The translations under genes were made by a program, and so were the position numbers. A stretch of 64,000 bases of DNA, from positions 248,001 through 312,000 of the forward strand of contig NZ_JAVBHX010000001.1 of NCBI RefSeq assembly GCF_030732065.1, read 5' to 3'. Positions 1-8,211 of the stretch are shown one piece after another. This DNA is from Oceanimonas aquatica. GTDB taxonomy: Bacteria > Pseudomonadota > Gammaproteobacteria > Enterobacterales > Aeromonadaceae. The notes beneath the pieces were generated by a model, which was not told where the DNA came from, searched no databases, and saw nothing but the letters and a program-made list of their open reading frames with translations. How positions within the stretch are numbered: the first letter of the stretch is position 1; every line of letters starts with the position of its first letter.

Positions 1-2
1 TT

Positions 3-107
3 GCCACCCCCGGCACCTTTACCCTGAAAGGCATAGAGCAGATCAGAGCGACCAACGGCCTGCAGGCCTGGTGCGACGCCATGGATACGGTCAGCAAACC
101 AGAATAA
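3..107 (+). CDS. C-terminal end of an unidentified protein (5' truncated)
   Basis: The third frame is open from the window edge and stops with TAA at 105-107. It encodes 34 residues ending WCDAMDTVSKPE. Codon use is GC-rich like the rest of the chromosome. The piece is too short to assign to a family and no domain is visible. Confidence 0.5.
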   Translation, partial: ATPGTFTLKGIEQIRATNGLQAWCDAMDTVSKPE

Positions 108-170
108 CTCCGGAAGAAACATACTTCTGACATTCCCGAATTTCACTCTGTCATTCCCACTTCATCCGTT

Positions 171-190
171 ATTCCCACGAAGGTGGGAAT
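171..190. repeat. Short inverted repeat of the dispersed intergenic family
   Basis: ATTCCCAC and GTGGGAAT pair across a GAAG loop and are followed by CCAG. A related ATTCCC half lies just upstream near 152. The same motif class recurs near 4316, 12118, 21051, 35883, 36945 and 56981. The rest of the 201-base gap before the next gene is C/A-rich and shows nothing else. Confidence 0.6.
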
Positions 191-308
191 CCAGAACAGG
201 CGCCTCCGGTTCTGCCTAAGGCGCCCCTCATTCAGCCCCCCACAAAACTACAAATCCACCCCAAACAAGGTCAAACTACCTGCATCACACCCATAAAACC
301 AAAACCCC

Positions 309-656
309 ATGCCCCAAACTAACCACCAAAAGCAAACCCGAGCCAAACTCGACCGCCTCGCCTGGCTGCTGGACAGCGCCATTCGCCTGCCTGGCGGCTT
401 TCGCATTGGCCTGGACGGCATCATGGGTTTGGTGCCCGGGGTAGGGGATCTGGCCGGCGCCGCACTCTCAAGCTACATACTGCTTCAGGCCGCCCGCATG
501 AAACTGCCCGCCGGCGTACTGGCGCGCATGGGCTTTAACGTGCTGCTGGAAGTGCTGATCGGCAGCATTCCAATACTGGGTGATCTGTTCGACTTTGGCT
601 TCAAGGCCAACCGTAGGAATGTGAGGTTGATGGGGGAGTATTTTGAGCGGAGGTAA
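309..656 (+). CDS. DUF4112 family small membrane-associated protein
   Basis: 115 residues. A basic N-terminus is followed by a hydrophobic glycine-rich core with the pattern GLDGIMGLVPGVGD (about residues 35-48) and a related later segment IGSIPILGDLFDFGFKANRRN (about 86-106). These two PG/IPxxGD motifs separated by a hydrophobic helix are, from memory, the hallmark of DUF4112. The family has no established function; the sequence suggests two membrane-embedded segments. It is the last gene of normal base composition before the AT-rich island that starts right after its stop codon. No clear Shine-Dalgarno is seen before the ATG. Confidence 0.75.
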   Translation: MPQTNHQKQTRAKLDRLAWLLDSAIRLPGGFRIGLDGIMGLVPGVGDLAGAALSSYILLQAARMKLPAGVLARMGFNVLLEVLIGSIPILGDLFDFGFKANRRNVRLMGEYFERR

Positions 657-727
657 TAGGGGAACAACGCTTCCATCAAGTTCCGGTGAAAGGTTTGTTA
701 GTTGCGGTCATAATAAAATAAATCTTA

Positions 728-2179
728 TTACCCAACTAACATCGCGATATACTCATTTTCGTGAAACTGCAATGGAATATAATATCTTCCTTCAAGTAAC
801 CATGTATCGATATCGTCACTCACTTGTTCAGCATGTTCTATTACTTGATAAAAAGATAGATTTCTATACCAATATGAATTTGCGGAAGATGGTGAAATGT
901 GCCACTTGCTTTCAAGTGATTGCATATTTCTCACTAACTCTTGTTTTATTGATAACCTCTCTTCATGTGAAACGCATTCTTTGTAATAACCTACGATAGC
1001 AAAATCTAGTTCAGAAAAAACAGTCTGAAAAATATAATTTTCCTTATTGTTTCCACCAAAGTCCCACTCAAACCAATGTTTATATGCGATGTTCCATAGT
1101 TCGTATCTTCTGGCAGTGTCGGAATGTTTAACAAACTCCTTCAAGCATTCACTTAAAATTTTGCGGCTTTCATTGTCAGCGTGCTTACTAATAGATATTG
1201 ACTTTATATAAGCTTCGAGGTTTTCACTATTTGTTGTAGTTGCTAGCATTTTCCCGAGTGCGGTTTGTATATTAGGGAAGCGTAAAGGATATTTATTGAA
1301 GACAACCATCCACTTAATGAACTTATCATTATCAAACCCAACCTTCCTGAATATGGTAGACAGCAGATCATTGTTGATATCACTAAGGTGGTTGCGAGCT
1401 TTGTGATGACTAAGTGTTGAATATACACTAGTAAACTGCAAAATATCATTTTGGGTTTCAGAGCCTATAAAGAAAGCTGTTTCTGTTCTGAGGTGGTTCA
1501 TTATATGCATGAGTATCGGTATGTCATTGCAGTTTTCAAATGTAGATATTAATGTGCACCTGTCATAATAATCTAGAATGTGAAGTAGCTGTATGCTTTC
1601 ACAACTTAGTAAAGGGCTGTTATTGAACAATTTCCATAGTTCTGCAATCCCTACCCAATCTTTACTTGATATGGCCAATAAAAAACTTTCAAGGCTCTCC
1701 TTTTCATATATGGGAACTTCCAAGTCATTACAAACCTTAAATTCACTTTTCAGTCGTGATAATTGATTGCTAGAGTATTCTATTACTTCATGGCTTAGAG
1801 GGATTTCATGTCTTGATAAAGCTCTCCAAAAACAGCCGTTCACATCAAGAAAACCTGCAATATTCAAATTTACTATTAGCTCATTTATGCTTTTAACTCC
1901 GATATTTGACCAGTTTTTCAATCGGTTAATACAGAAAGCAATTAGACTGACAGCATCTTCCAAATTTTCATGGCTAATTTTAAGTTCGTTTGGCTTGCAA
2001 TATTTCATGTGACTTATATATTCATATTTATTGTCTAGTTCCATATGGAAGTTTCTAAGGAACTCTTCACTGACAGTTTCATCAGGAGTATATTCATAAG
2101 TGGTGAAATTAGATTCATTTTGATCTTTACTAATTGCTTTCTCAACAAGTTGACCAAGGGTGACTTCGTAGCTATTCAT
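728..2179 (-). CDS. Hypothetical alpha-helical protein, second gene of AT-rich island
   Basis: 483 residues if translation starts at the ATG at 2179, which overlaps the TGA of the upstream gene as ATGA and has GGAAG five bases upstream. An in-frame ATG four codons earlier (2191) is less well placed. The protein is leucine- and asparagine-rich, apparently all-helical, with many aromatic residues (for example WFEWDFGG near the C-terminal third), no signal peptide and no membrane segment. I recognise no catalytic motif; a helical-repeat or scaffold role is only a guess. Base composition is far more AT-rich than the flanking genes, so it was probably acquired by transfer together with its upstream partner, to which it is translationally coupled. 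Confidence 0.7.
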   Translation of the reverse strand: MNSYEVTLGQLVEKAISKDQNESNFTTYEYTPDETVSEEFLRNFHMELDNKYEYISHMKYCKPNELKISHENLEDAVSLIAFCINRLKNWSNIGVKSINELIVNLNIAGFLDVNGCFWRALSRHEIPLSHEVIEYSSNQLSRLKSEFKVCNDLEVPIYEKESLESFLLAISSKDWVGIAELWKLFNNSPLLSCESIQLLHILDYYDRCTLISTFENCNDIPILMHIMNHLRTETAFFIGSETQNDILQFTSVYSTLSHHKARNHLSDINNDLLSTIFRKVGFDNDKFIKWMVVFNKYPLRFPNIQTALGKMLATTTNSENLEAYIKSISISKHADNESRKILSECLKEFVKHSDTARRYELWNIAYKHWFEWDFGGNNKENYIFQTVFSELDFAIVGYYKECVSHEERLSIKQELVRNMQSLESKWHISPSSANSYWYRNLSFYQVIEHAEQVSDDIDTWLLEGRYYIPLQFHENEYIAMLVG

Positions 2180-3822
2180 TGATGCTTCCATATTAAGTTA
2201 TTTTGCTCTTTTAGTTGATCCCACAGCTCTATAAATGAATCAGCGATAAGTTGACCATCGTCAATTTGTTGTAATATATGATGCTGCTTACCAAGACTGT
2301 TGACGGATGTTCCTAATGACCATGCAAGTACTCCTTGAACTGTATAAGGGAAAATAAGAAAACGGTCGTGAAAGTTCCACCCTGAGTTACCAATGCGAGC
2401 CCTAAATTCAAGGTTGATTCCATATAGATTTGAATCCAAACTCTCTAATATACTCTTTTGCTTAGACAATTGTTCACTTTTACCTACTGCCCCATCACCT
2501 GAATCACACTTATCGTTAAATGTACTCAAGTTTGTTAGTGCCCTCAATTCAGAACCATAATGAGGACAATGAAATAGGGTTTTTAAAACATCATTTGCGT
2601 CTAAGTATGGATCCCAAAGCCAAACCCCCCTTTCCCCATATTGGCTAATTAATGACCTAATATCAGATATCGCCTTTTGGTGTTCTTTCTCTACTTCTCC
2701 TACTTTAGGTTTGTATTGGATAAACTTTTTTTGTTTAGCAAGTTTAATTTTTTCGTCTCGATATAGCCTTTTCTTAGTCCAGTCATCATGACTCGGTTTC
2801 TTCTCACCGACACTGTTAGTTTGGTTGTGGTTAACTGTAATTCTTACATCTTTTTCTACACCCTTAATATTAATCTTAAAGACACGAGGCTAATTTTCAA
2901 TAATTCTCATGTTATATGATACTGTTGATATAAAGGAGCTTGGTCGAGTGGCAGCCAAAATTAAGTTATTTTCATCATCCCATAGAACTCCTTTGTGTGG
3001 ACCTTGATCACTGCTCATGGGGATGATCAATTCAGTTCCATTGACTTCGTATGACCCATATCCATTAATTACTTTATCGTATTCCATATCACAGTTAACC
3101 CTTAGTTTTCTATGCTTTGCTAAAGGGTTAAAAACAATGCGAAGTTTTAAATTATTCTCGATCTTAGAATGCTGGAAGCGGGCTTGAAGTATGGTGACGG
3201 GAATTTGCACTAGGAAATTACCAAGTCGGTCAGTAACACTAGCTAATGAAATGGGGGTGTACTGCTGAATTTGCTCAGACAAGTCTTGAAGTAATGCGGG
3301 AGACTCTAACAAAGGTATAATTTTATTCTTAGTAGAGTTTTGAAACTCCACAATGTGTGATCCATTCCAAAAATTATTTTTTAGTACTTTACTTAGTGGT
3401 ACCTCATCGAATGAGTCCGGTGGCGCAAACTTTGGTGGTTGTAATATAAGAGTGTCTGTTATAGATTGTGATTTTCCTGATGCTGACCAAATGCTATCGT
3501 CCTTTAACTTATTTAGATCGCGCAATATATCATTGATACTTTTCGTGTATCGCAAAACGCCAAAACTCCAGCCTTTTAGCTTCTTTAAAAATATTCGATT
3601 TTCATTAAGAATCTTTGGTTTTTCTAAATCTTCATCAATCCTGTTTTCAGCAACAATGATCGTAAATATGTTTTGAACAGATTTATCTGGCAAACAGCCA
3701 AACACTTCAGTTACTTCAACTCTGTCATATATTCCTAAAACACCATTATCTAACAACCTTTCTAATTCTTTCATTAGTGTCACATAATTCCATTCTTGGT
3801 TTAAGTAGGGCGAGATTTTCAC
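2176..3822 (-). pseudogene. PLD-like (VPA1262-type?) protein interrupted by an in-frame TAG
   Basis: The reading frame starts at a GTG (3822), runs 310 codons to a TAG at 2892-2890, then continues in the same frame for 237 sense codons to the TGA at 2178-2176. I translated the junction by hand: ...MRIIEN, stop, PRVFKINIKG.... There is no in-frame ATG or GTG start after the TAG until a TTG at 2547, so independent expression of the second half is unlikely and a single 548-codon gene with an amber codon is the simplest reading. The C-terminal half carries WLWDPYL and GWNFHDRFLIFP, a pattern resembling the variant HDR form of phospholipase-D-like domains, then AWSLGTSVNSLGK. I recall similar tails in proteins labelled VPA1262 family, but cannot check. 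It could be a nonsense mutant (for example a former CAG) or a read-through gene. Confidence 0.6.
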
Positions 3823-3834
3823 AAGAGACTAATT

Positions 3835-3864
3835 TTTATACCGCGCGTGTACATATTTGTTCAG
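3835..3864 (-). promoter_or_regulatory. Possible sigma70 promoter of the AT-rich island operon
   Basis: On the minus strand CTGAAC (3864-3859) lies 18 bases from TATAAA (3840-3835), about 13 bases ahead of the GTG start at 3822. If used, the transcript would be leaderless or nearly so, which fits the absence of a Shine-Dalgarno before that GTG. AT-rich DNA gives such matches by chance, so support is weak. Confidence 0.25.
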
Positions 3865-4315
3865 CTGAAACTGTATGATTACTTTCCTTAATTTTATGAT
3901 TTACGGTATTGAAAATAAACTTTAATGCTTTTTGAAGTGTGGAAAACGAGCATGCTCATTTTTGCTTAGGTTTTGTTCACTATCTGATTAAGGAAAAAGA
4001 CTAACTTTATGATCTTCCGTTCAATTTTTTAGTTAATCTGTACTTTTTGAGCATGCCTGCATAGCGCTATATGCATGGTTATCTTATGTATAAAAAAATA
4101 GGCTACCGCCCCTCACTGTGCTGAGGCGTAAGCGCATGCCTGAAGTACTCTTTTGAGGCCGTATTTTTGTCGTATGAGGCTGAAAAGGCAATGGGGGAAG
4201 GGCATTTTGCGAGGCGGGTGTTTGAGTTTGGTGGGTTTGTGGGTGGTTTTTGGTGATGTGCGGCGGTTAGGACTGGGTGTTTGGGGTGAGTTTGGTGGTG
4301 GCTGTTCTGGGTTCC
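3865..4315. other. Island-edge intergenic region without a supported gene
   Basis: 3865-4100 is AT-rich like the island. It holds a perfect 10-base palindrome GAGCATGCTC at 3948-3957 and a second GAGCATGC at 4049-4056. From about 4100 base composition switches to GC-rich, and 4190-4300 is strongly G/T-rich on the plus strand. No integrase, direct-repeat target or tRNA is visible at this edge. A 61-codon open frame at 4153-4338 has no family features and runs into the repeat array, so it is not called. Confidence 0.45.
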
Positions 4316-4477
4316 CGTCCCCGCCTTCGCGAGGATGACGTTCCTTCGCGGGAACGACGGGGGAGGTGCGGGAATGACGGGGATGGAGTAACAGTGTACG
4401 GGATCGAGTTAGGCGCCGCCTGCTCTGGGTTCCCGTCCCCGTCTACACGGGGATGACGTTCCTTCGCGGGAATGACC
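4316..4477. repeat. Two tandem copies of the dispersed CTTCGCGGG repeat
   Basis: Two similar units begin TTCCCGTCCCCG (near 4310 and 4430) and each continues through a hairpin to GATGACGTTCCTTCGCGGGAA (near 4335 and 4455). Related units occur at 12118, 21051, 35883 and 36945. They sit between the island edge and the terminator of the helicase gene. Confidence 0.6.
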
Positions 4478-4486
4478 ACCAATAAA

Positions 4487-4511
4487 AAAGCCGGCCATGG
4501 TGGCCGGCTTT
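4487..4511 (-). terminator. Intrinsic terminator of the DEAD-box helicase gene
   Basis: An 11-bp stem AAAGCCGGCCA / TGGCCGGCTTT with a 3-base loop lies 9 bases beyond the helicase stop codon. On the minus strand it ends in a run of T residues. It could also work in the other direction, but no plus-strand gene ends here. Confidence 0.8.
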
Positions 4512-4519
4512 GATGTTGC

Positions 4520-5899
4520 TTAGCGGGAATACCGCTCGGCGCGTTTGCCGCGCAGTTTCTTTTTCTTGGGGCCGGCTTTTTCGGTGCCGGTTTTTTTCAG
4601 GCGCACCGGGCTCGGGCTGCGCTTCTTGTCACCGTCAATGCGGTTTTTTTTGCCCTTGGCGCGGCCGTCACCGCTGCCTTCCAGCTCAATGATGGTGGCG
4701 GTGGCCTTGTTGGAGCGGCCGGAGAGTACCTTGCGCGAGATCTTTTTCAGCAGCTCATCCCGGTTGGAGACTTCATAGCCCGGCTTGTTAATGCGCTTGA
4801 TGGGGGCGCCAATCAGCTTCTCAATGCGTGCCAGGGTTTGCTCTTCTTCCCGGCTTACCAGGGAGATGGCCTTGCCCGGGGCGCCGGCGCGGCCGGTGCG
4901 GCCAATGCGGTGCACATAGTCTTCCGGCAGGTAGGGCAGGTTGAAGTTCACCACCTGCTCCAGGCCCTGAATGTCCAGGCCGCGTGCGGCCACTTCGGTG
5001 GCAATCAGCACCTGCAGCTTGGCGGATTTAAAGTCGGCAATGGCCCGGCGGCGGCTGCCCTGGCTCTTGTCGCCGTGGCACACGGCGGCTTCAATTTTGT
5101 TTTTCTTCAGACCGGCCTGCAGGCGGTCGGCCTGCTCCTTGGTGCTGGTGAACACCAATACCTGAAACCAGTTTTGCTCGGCCAGCAGCTGCTCAAACAG
5201 CTCAATCTTGCGGCTTTCTTCCACCGGATACACCGCATGGCGCACGGTGTCGGCGGTGCTGTTTACCCGGGTTACGCGAAGTTGCTGATGGTTATGCAGC
5301 ACCTTGTGGGCCAGCTCGTTCACTGCCGGCGAGGTGGTGGCGGAAAACAGCAGGGTCTGGCGCTTGGGCGCGGTCAGCTGCATCAGCTTGAGCACGTCGT
5401 TGATAAAGCCCATGTCGAGCATGCGGTCGGCTTCATCCAGTACCACAAATTCCACGTCGGTCAGGGCCACGTTGCCCAGCGTAATGTGTTCCATCAGCCG
5501 GCCGGGGGTGGAGATCACCAGGTCGGTGCCGGCGCGCAGCTTGTTGGCCTGGCCGCCCATTTTCACGCCGCCATACAGCGCGGTCACGCTCAGGGCCAGG
5601 TACTTGGCATAGGCGGTAATGTTGTCTGCCAGCTGCTCGGCCAGCTCCCGGGTGGGAGTGAGGATCAGCGCGCGCGGGCGGCGCTCCACCGTGGCCCTGG
5701 GGTTGTCGAGCATGCGCTGCAGCACGGGAATGGCAAAGGCGGCGGTTTTGCCGGTGCCGGTCTGCGCGGTGACCTGCAGATCGCGGCCGCGGCGGGCGGG
5801 CACAATGGCCTGGGTTTGTACCGGGGTCATTTCACTGTAGCCACAGTCTACGAGCGCCTGTTGCAGCTCGGGGGCCAGATCCAGAGATGAAAATTGCAT
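4520..5899 (-). CDS. DEAD-box ATP-dependent RNA helicase (RhlE/SrmB-like)
   Basis: 459 residues. It unwinds RNA duplexes using ATP and probably acts in ribosome assembly or RNA turnover in the cytoplasm. All family motifs are present in order: a Q-motif region (GYSEMTPVQTQAI), motif I AQTGTGKT, Ia PTRELAEQ, TPGR, motif II DEAD, motif III SATTS, then in the second RecA-like domain ATEVAARGLDIQGL and HRIGRTGRAG. The C-terminal 90 residues are a lysine/arginine-rich tail (KKNRIDGDKKRSPSP, KKKKLRGKRAER), typical of RNA-tethering extensions. AGGAA lies before the ATG. The gene is monocistronic with its own terminator. Overall similarity suggests the RhlE branch, but the exact paralogue is not certain. 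Confidence 0.95.
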   Translation of the reverse strand: MQFSSLDLAPELQQALVDCGYSEMTPVQTQAIVPARRGRDLQVTAQTGTGKTAAFAIPVLQRMLDNPRATVERRPRALILTPTRELAEQLADNITAYAKYLALSVTALYGGVKMGGQANKLRAGTDLVISTPGRLMEHITLGNVALTDVEFVVLDEADRMLDMGFINDVLKLMQLTAPKRQTLLFSATTSPAVNELAHKVLHNHQQLRVTRVNSTADTVRHAVYPVEESRKIELFEQLLAEQNWFQVLVFTSTKEQADRLQAGLKKNKIEAAVCHGDKSQGSRRRAIADFKSAKLQVLIATEVAARGLDIQGLEQVVNFNLPYLPEDYVHRIGRTGRAGAPGKAISLVSREEEQTLARIEKLIGAPIKRINKPGYEVSNRDELLKKISRKVLSGRSNKATATIIELEGSGDGRAKGKKNRIDGDKKRSPSPVRLKKTGTEKAGPKKKKLRGKRAERYSR

Positions 5900-5926
5900 A
5901 AGAGTTCCTCTGTAGAGTCGCTACAG

Positions 5927-6244
5927 TCAAAAAATCGAGGGTGGAATATACGTTATTTTGCCGTCGGGGGAGAGGGTTAATTGTGGTTTTTGCTTATTTT
6001 TTGCGCTTTTTAACTGTTCGTGAATGGCGAACCGCGTTTGGAGTGAAACAGGAACGGTAACCAGTTCAATGATGGGTGCTTTTTGCATGAAAGGCGCCCA
6101 GGTTTGTCGGGCCTTCTCGCCTGCACTCCGGCCACCGGCTTCACCCTTGTTTTTCAGGCATTGACGCCAGTTTTTGATGCTTATCAATGGCGCGTACCAT
6201 TGACAGCGGATAAGCTTACCCGGTTTCGGCACATTTGAATCCAC
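5927..6244 (-). CDS. Possible small basic hypothetical protein
   Basis: A 105-codon frame starting at GTG (6244) and ending TYIPPSIF 27 bases upstream of the helicase start, on the same strand. It is lysine-rich with no signal peptide, membrane segment or known motif. There is no convincing Shine-Dalgarno, and the same interval must hold the helicase promoter, so it may be chance. If it is not a gene, 5900-6297 is a roughly 400-base divergent intergenic region with no other feature I can support. Confidence 0.3.
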   Translation of the reverse strand: MDSNVPKPGKLIRCQWYAPLISIKNWRQCLKNKGEAGGRSAGEKARQTWAPFMQKAPIIELVTVPVSLQTRFAIHEQLKSAKNKQKPQLTLSPDGKITYIPPSIF

Positions 6245-6297
6245 AGATGCCGTAGCTGAAAAACGACCGAACAGGGATGAGGGTTAGGGTGTCGGGC

Positions 6298-7329
6298 ATG
6301 ATAGCAAGCACGGAAGCGGGTTACCTGGTCAGTTCGTATCTGGCCTGGAGTGCAGTGGTCGCGCTGTTGGTGCTGGCCGGGGGCTGGGCGTGGTCTCATT
6401 GGCGTCATCGGCGGGCGGCAATCCGCCATCATGGCGTGGAGCAGAGTGTACGGGAGCGGGCAGACTCTTTTCGTTATCTGGTAGAAACCGCCCACGAGGG
6501 CATAGTGGTGGTGCAGAACAAGCGGCTGGTGTACCTGAACCCGCGCATGTGTGAAATGACCGGTTACAGCGAGGCCGAGTTGAAAGCGCTGCCCACCTTT
6601 ATGCCGCTGATCGACCCTTCTGCCCGTGAAGTGATGCTGGCCAACCACCTGCGCCGGCTGTCGGGTGAGCCGTCCCCCCAGCGCTACGAAAGCCTGTTTC
6701 TGAAAAAAGACGGCACCAGCTATCCCATTGAGTTGAGCGGGGTCTCCATTGTCTGGAAGGGGGAGCCGGCCACGCTGAACATGGTGACCGACATTTCGGC
6801 CCGCAAGGAGGCCGAGCAGAAAATGCAGTATTTGGCCCATCACGACAGCCTCACCGGCCTGCCCAACCGTTATATGCTGCACGAACGCCTGCAGCAGGCC
6901 ATTGCCCTGGCGCAACGCACCGGGGTGCCGCTCGCCGTGCTGTTTATCGATCTCAATGGTTTCAAGCAGGTCAACGATACCCATGGGCACGATGCAGGAG
7001 ACAGCCTGCTGCAGCAGGTGGCCGGGCGCATCAGGCCCCTGTTGCGGGATTCAGACACCCTGGCGCGCATGGGCGGAGACGAGTTTGTGATTTTGCTGAC
7101 CCAGATAAAGCAGCCCGAGGATGTGGCGCTAACCACTGCGCGCATTGAGGCGGCCATGGCGCCTGCGTTTGAAATCAACGACCAGGCGCTGCGCTGCGGT
7201 TTCAGCATGGGGGCGGCGCTCTATCCAAAAGACGGCACCACGGCGCAGGCCCTGCTGAACCGGGCCGATCACCAGATGTACGCCCACAAGCACCGTTATT
7301 ATCAGCGCGAGGCGCTACTCCAAAGCTGA
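6298..7329 (+). CDS. Membrane-anchored PAS-GGDEF diguanylate cyclase
   Basis: 343 residues from the ATG at 6298, which has AGGG nine bases upstream; an ATG seven codons earlier (6277) is also possible. One N-terminal membrane helix (YLAWSAVVALLVLAGGWAW) is followed by a PAS domain (YLVETAHEGIVVVQNKRLVYLNPRMCEMTGYSEAEL, then FLKKDGTSYPIELSG) and a complete GGDEF domain beginning HDSLTGLPNR. The active-site motif is RMGGDEF, so it should make cyclic di-GMP from two GTP. I see no RxxD inhibitory site in the expected place. No EAL domain. The gene is divergent from the helicase region and looks monocistronic. The signal sensed by the PAS domain is unknown. Confidence 0.9.
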   Translation: MIASTEAGYLVSSYLAWSAVVALLVLAGGWAWSHWRHRRAAIRHHGVEQSVRERADSFRYLVETAHEGIVVVQNKRLVYLNPRMCEMTGYSEAELKALPTFMPLIDPSAREVMLANHLRRLSGEPSPQRYESLFLKKDGTSYPIELSGVSIVWKGEPATLNMVTDISARKEAEQKMQYLAHHDSLTGLPNRYMLHERLQQAIALAQRTGVPLAVLFIDLNGFKQVNDTHGHDAGDSLLQQVAGRIRPLLRDSDTLARMGGDEFVILLTQIKQPEDVALTTARIEAAMAPAFEINDQALRCGFSMGAALYPKDGTTAQALLNRADHQMYAHKHRYYQREALLQS

Positions 7330-7503
7330 AACCCAAAGCACCTTTGCGGGCGGGGTGGCTGCCGCGTTATTCGCAATTCCAATAGACTCCATTCAAATAT
7401 TTAATTTTTCAATAAGCTGGCGGGCTTCTACCATGCCGGAATGGGGTTTTATCCCTTTCACCTGGTTGACGCGGTTACCTTACTCGCCGCTTAGGAGATA
7501 TCC

Positions 7504-8178
7504 ATGTCGCTTGCGCGTTTTTCCATTCATGGTTTTTGGTTGGGAGCCTTGCTGATGTCACTGATGACCCATGCCGCCGGCGGCGAGCCGGAGCAACAAC
7601 TGAGGGCGGCCGCCATCAATGGCAATGCCGCTGCCATTAGCACCCTGCTGGACGCCGGCGCCAAGCTGGAAAGCCGGGACGACAACGGCCGCACCGCGCT
7701 GATGCTGGCCACCCGCCGTAACCAGGTTGAGGCAGCCCGGCTGTTGATTGCTGCTGGCGCCGATGTAAACGCCAAGGATGATATCAACGACAGCCCCTAC
7801 CTTTATGCCGGCGCCAGTGGCTATAACGAGATTCTTGAACTCACCCTGGCCCATGGCGCCGATCTCGCCAGCACCAACCGTTATGGCGGTACCGCGCTGA
7901 TCCCCGCCGCCGAGCGCGGCCATATCGACACGGTAAAAATGCTGATCGCCGCCGGGGTGGACGTAAACCACATCAACCGGCTGCACTGGACCGCCCTGAT
8001 GGAAGCCATTGTGCTGGGGCAGGGCGGGCCGGCCCATACCAGGATTGTGGCGCTGCTGCTGGAGGCCGGTGCCGATCCGAATATTGCCGACGCCGACGGC
8101 ATTACTCCGCTGCAACATGCCCGCCAACGCGGCTACACCGGAATGGTGCAGTTGCTGGAGCAGGCTGGCGGCCGCTGA
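7504..8178 (+). CDS. Exported ankyrin-repeat protein
   Basis: 224 residues. The hydrophobic N-terminus ending in THAAGG looks like a Sec signal peptide, so the protein is probably periplasmic. From about residue 30 it consists of five ankyrin repeats with the usual signatures (NGRTALMLATRRNQVEAARLLIAAGADVNAKD, GTALIPAAERGHIDTVKMLIAAGVDVNHIN, GITPLQHARQRGYTGMVQLLEQAG, given here as separate pieces). Such proteins mediate protein-protein contacts; in related bacteria they often accompany catalases or toxins, but no such partner is adjacent. TAGGAGATATCC supplies a good ribosome binding site. Confidence 0.88.
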   Translation: MSLARFSIHGFWLGALLMSLMTHAAGGEPEQQLRAAAINGNAAAISTLLDAGAKLESRDDNGRTALMLATRRNQVEAARLLIAAGADVNAKDDINDSPYLYAGASGYNEILELTLAHGADLASTNRYGGTALIPAAERGHIDTVKMLIAAGVDVNHINRLHWTALMEAIVLGQGGPAHTRIVALLLEAGADPNIADADGITPLQHARQRGYTGMVQLLEQAGGR

Positions 8179-8211
8179 TGCGCTTTTTTATTGCTTAACC
8201 GGAACATATTG

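Noticed and set aside
643-999. A plus-strand 118-codon frame opposite the AT-rich hypothetical gene
   Set aside because: It lies antisense to a longer frame with a good ribosome site and coupling to its upstream gene, and shows no motif.
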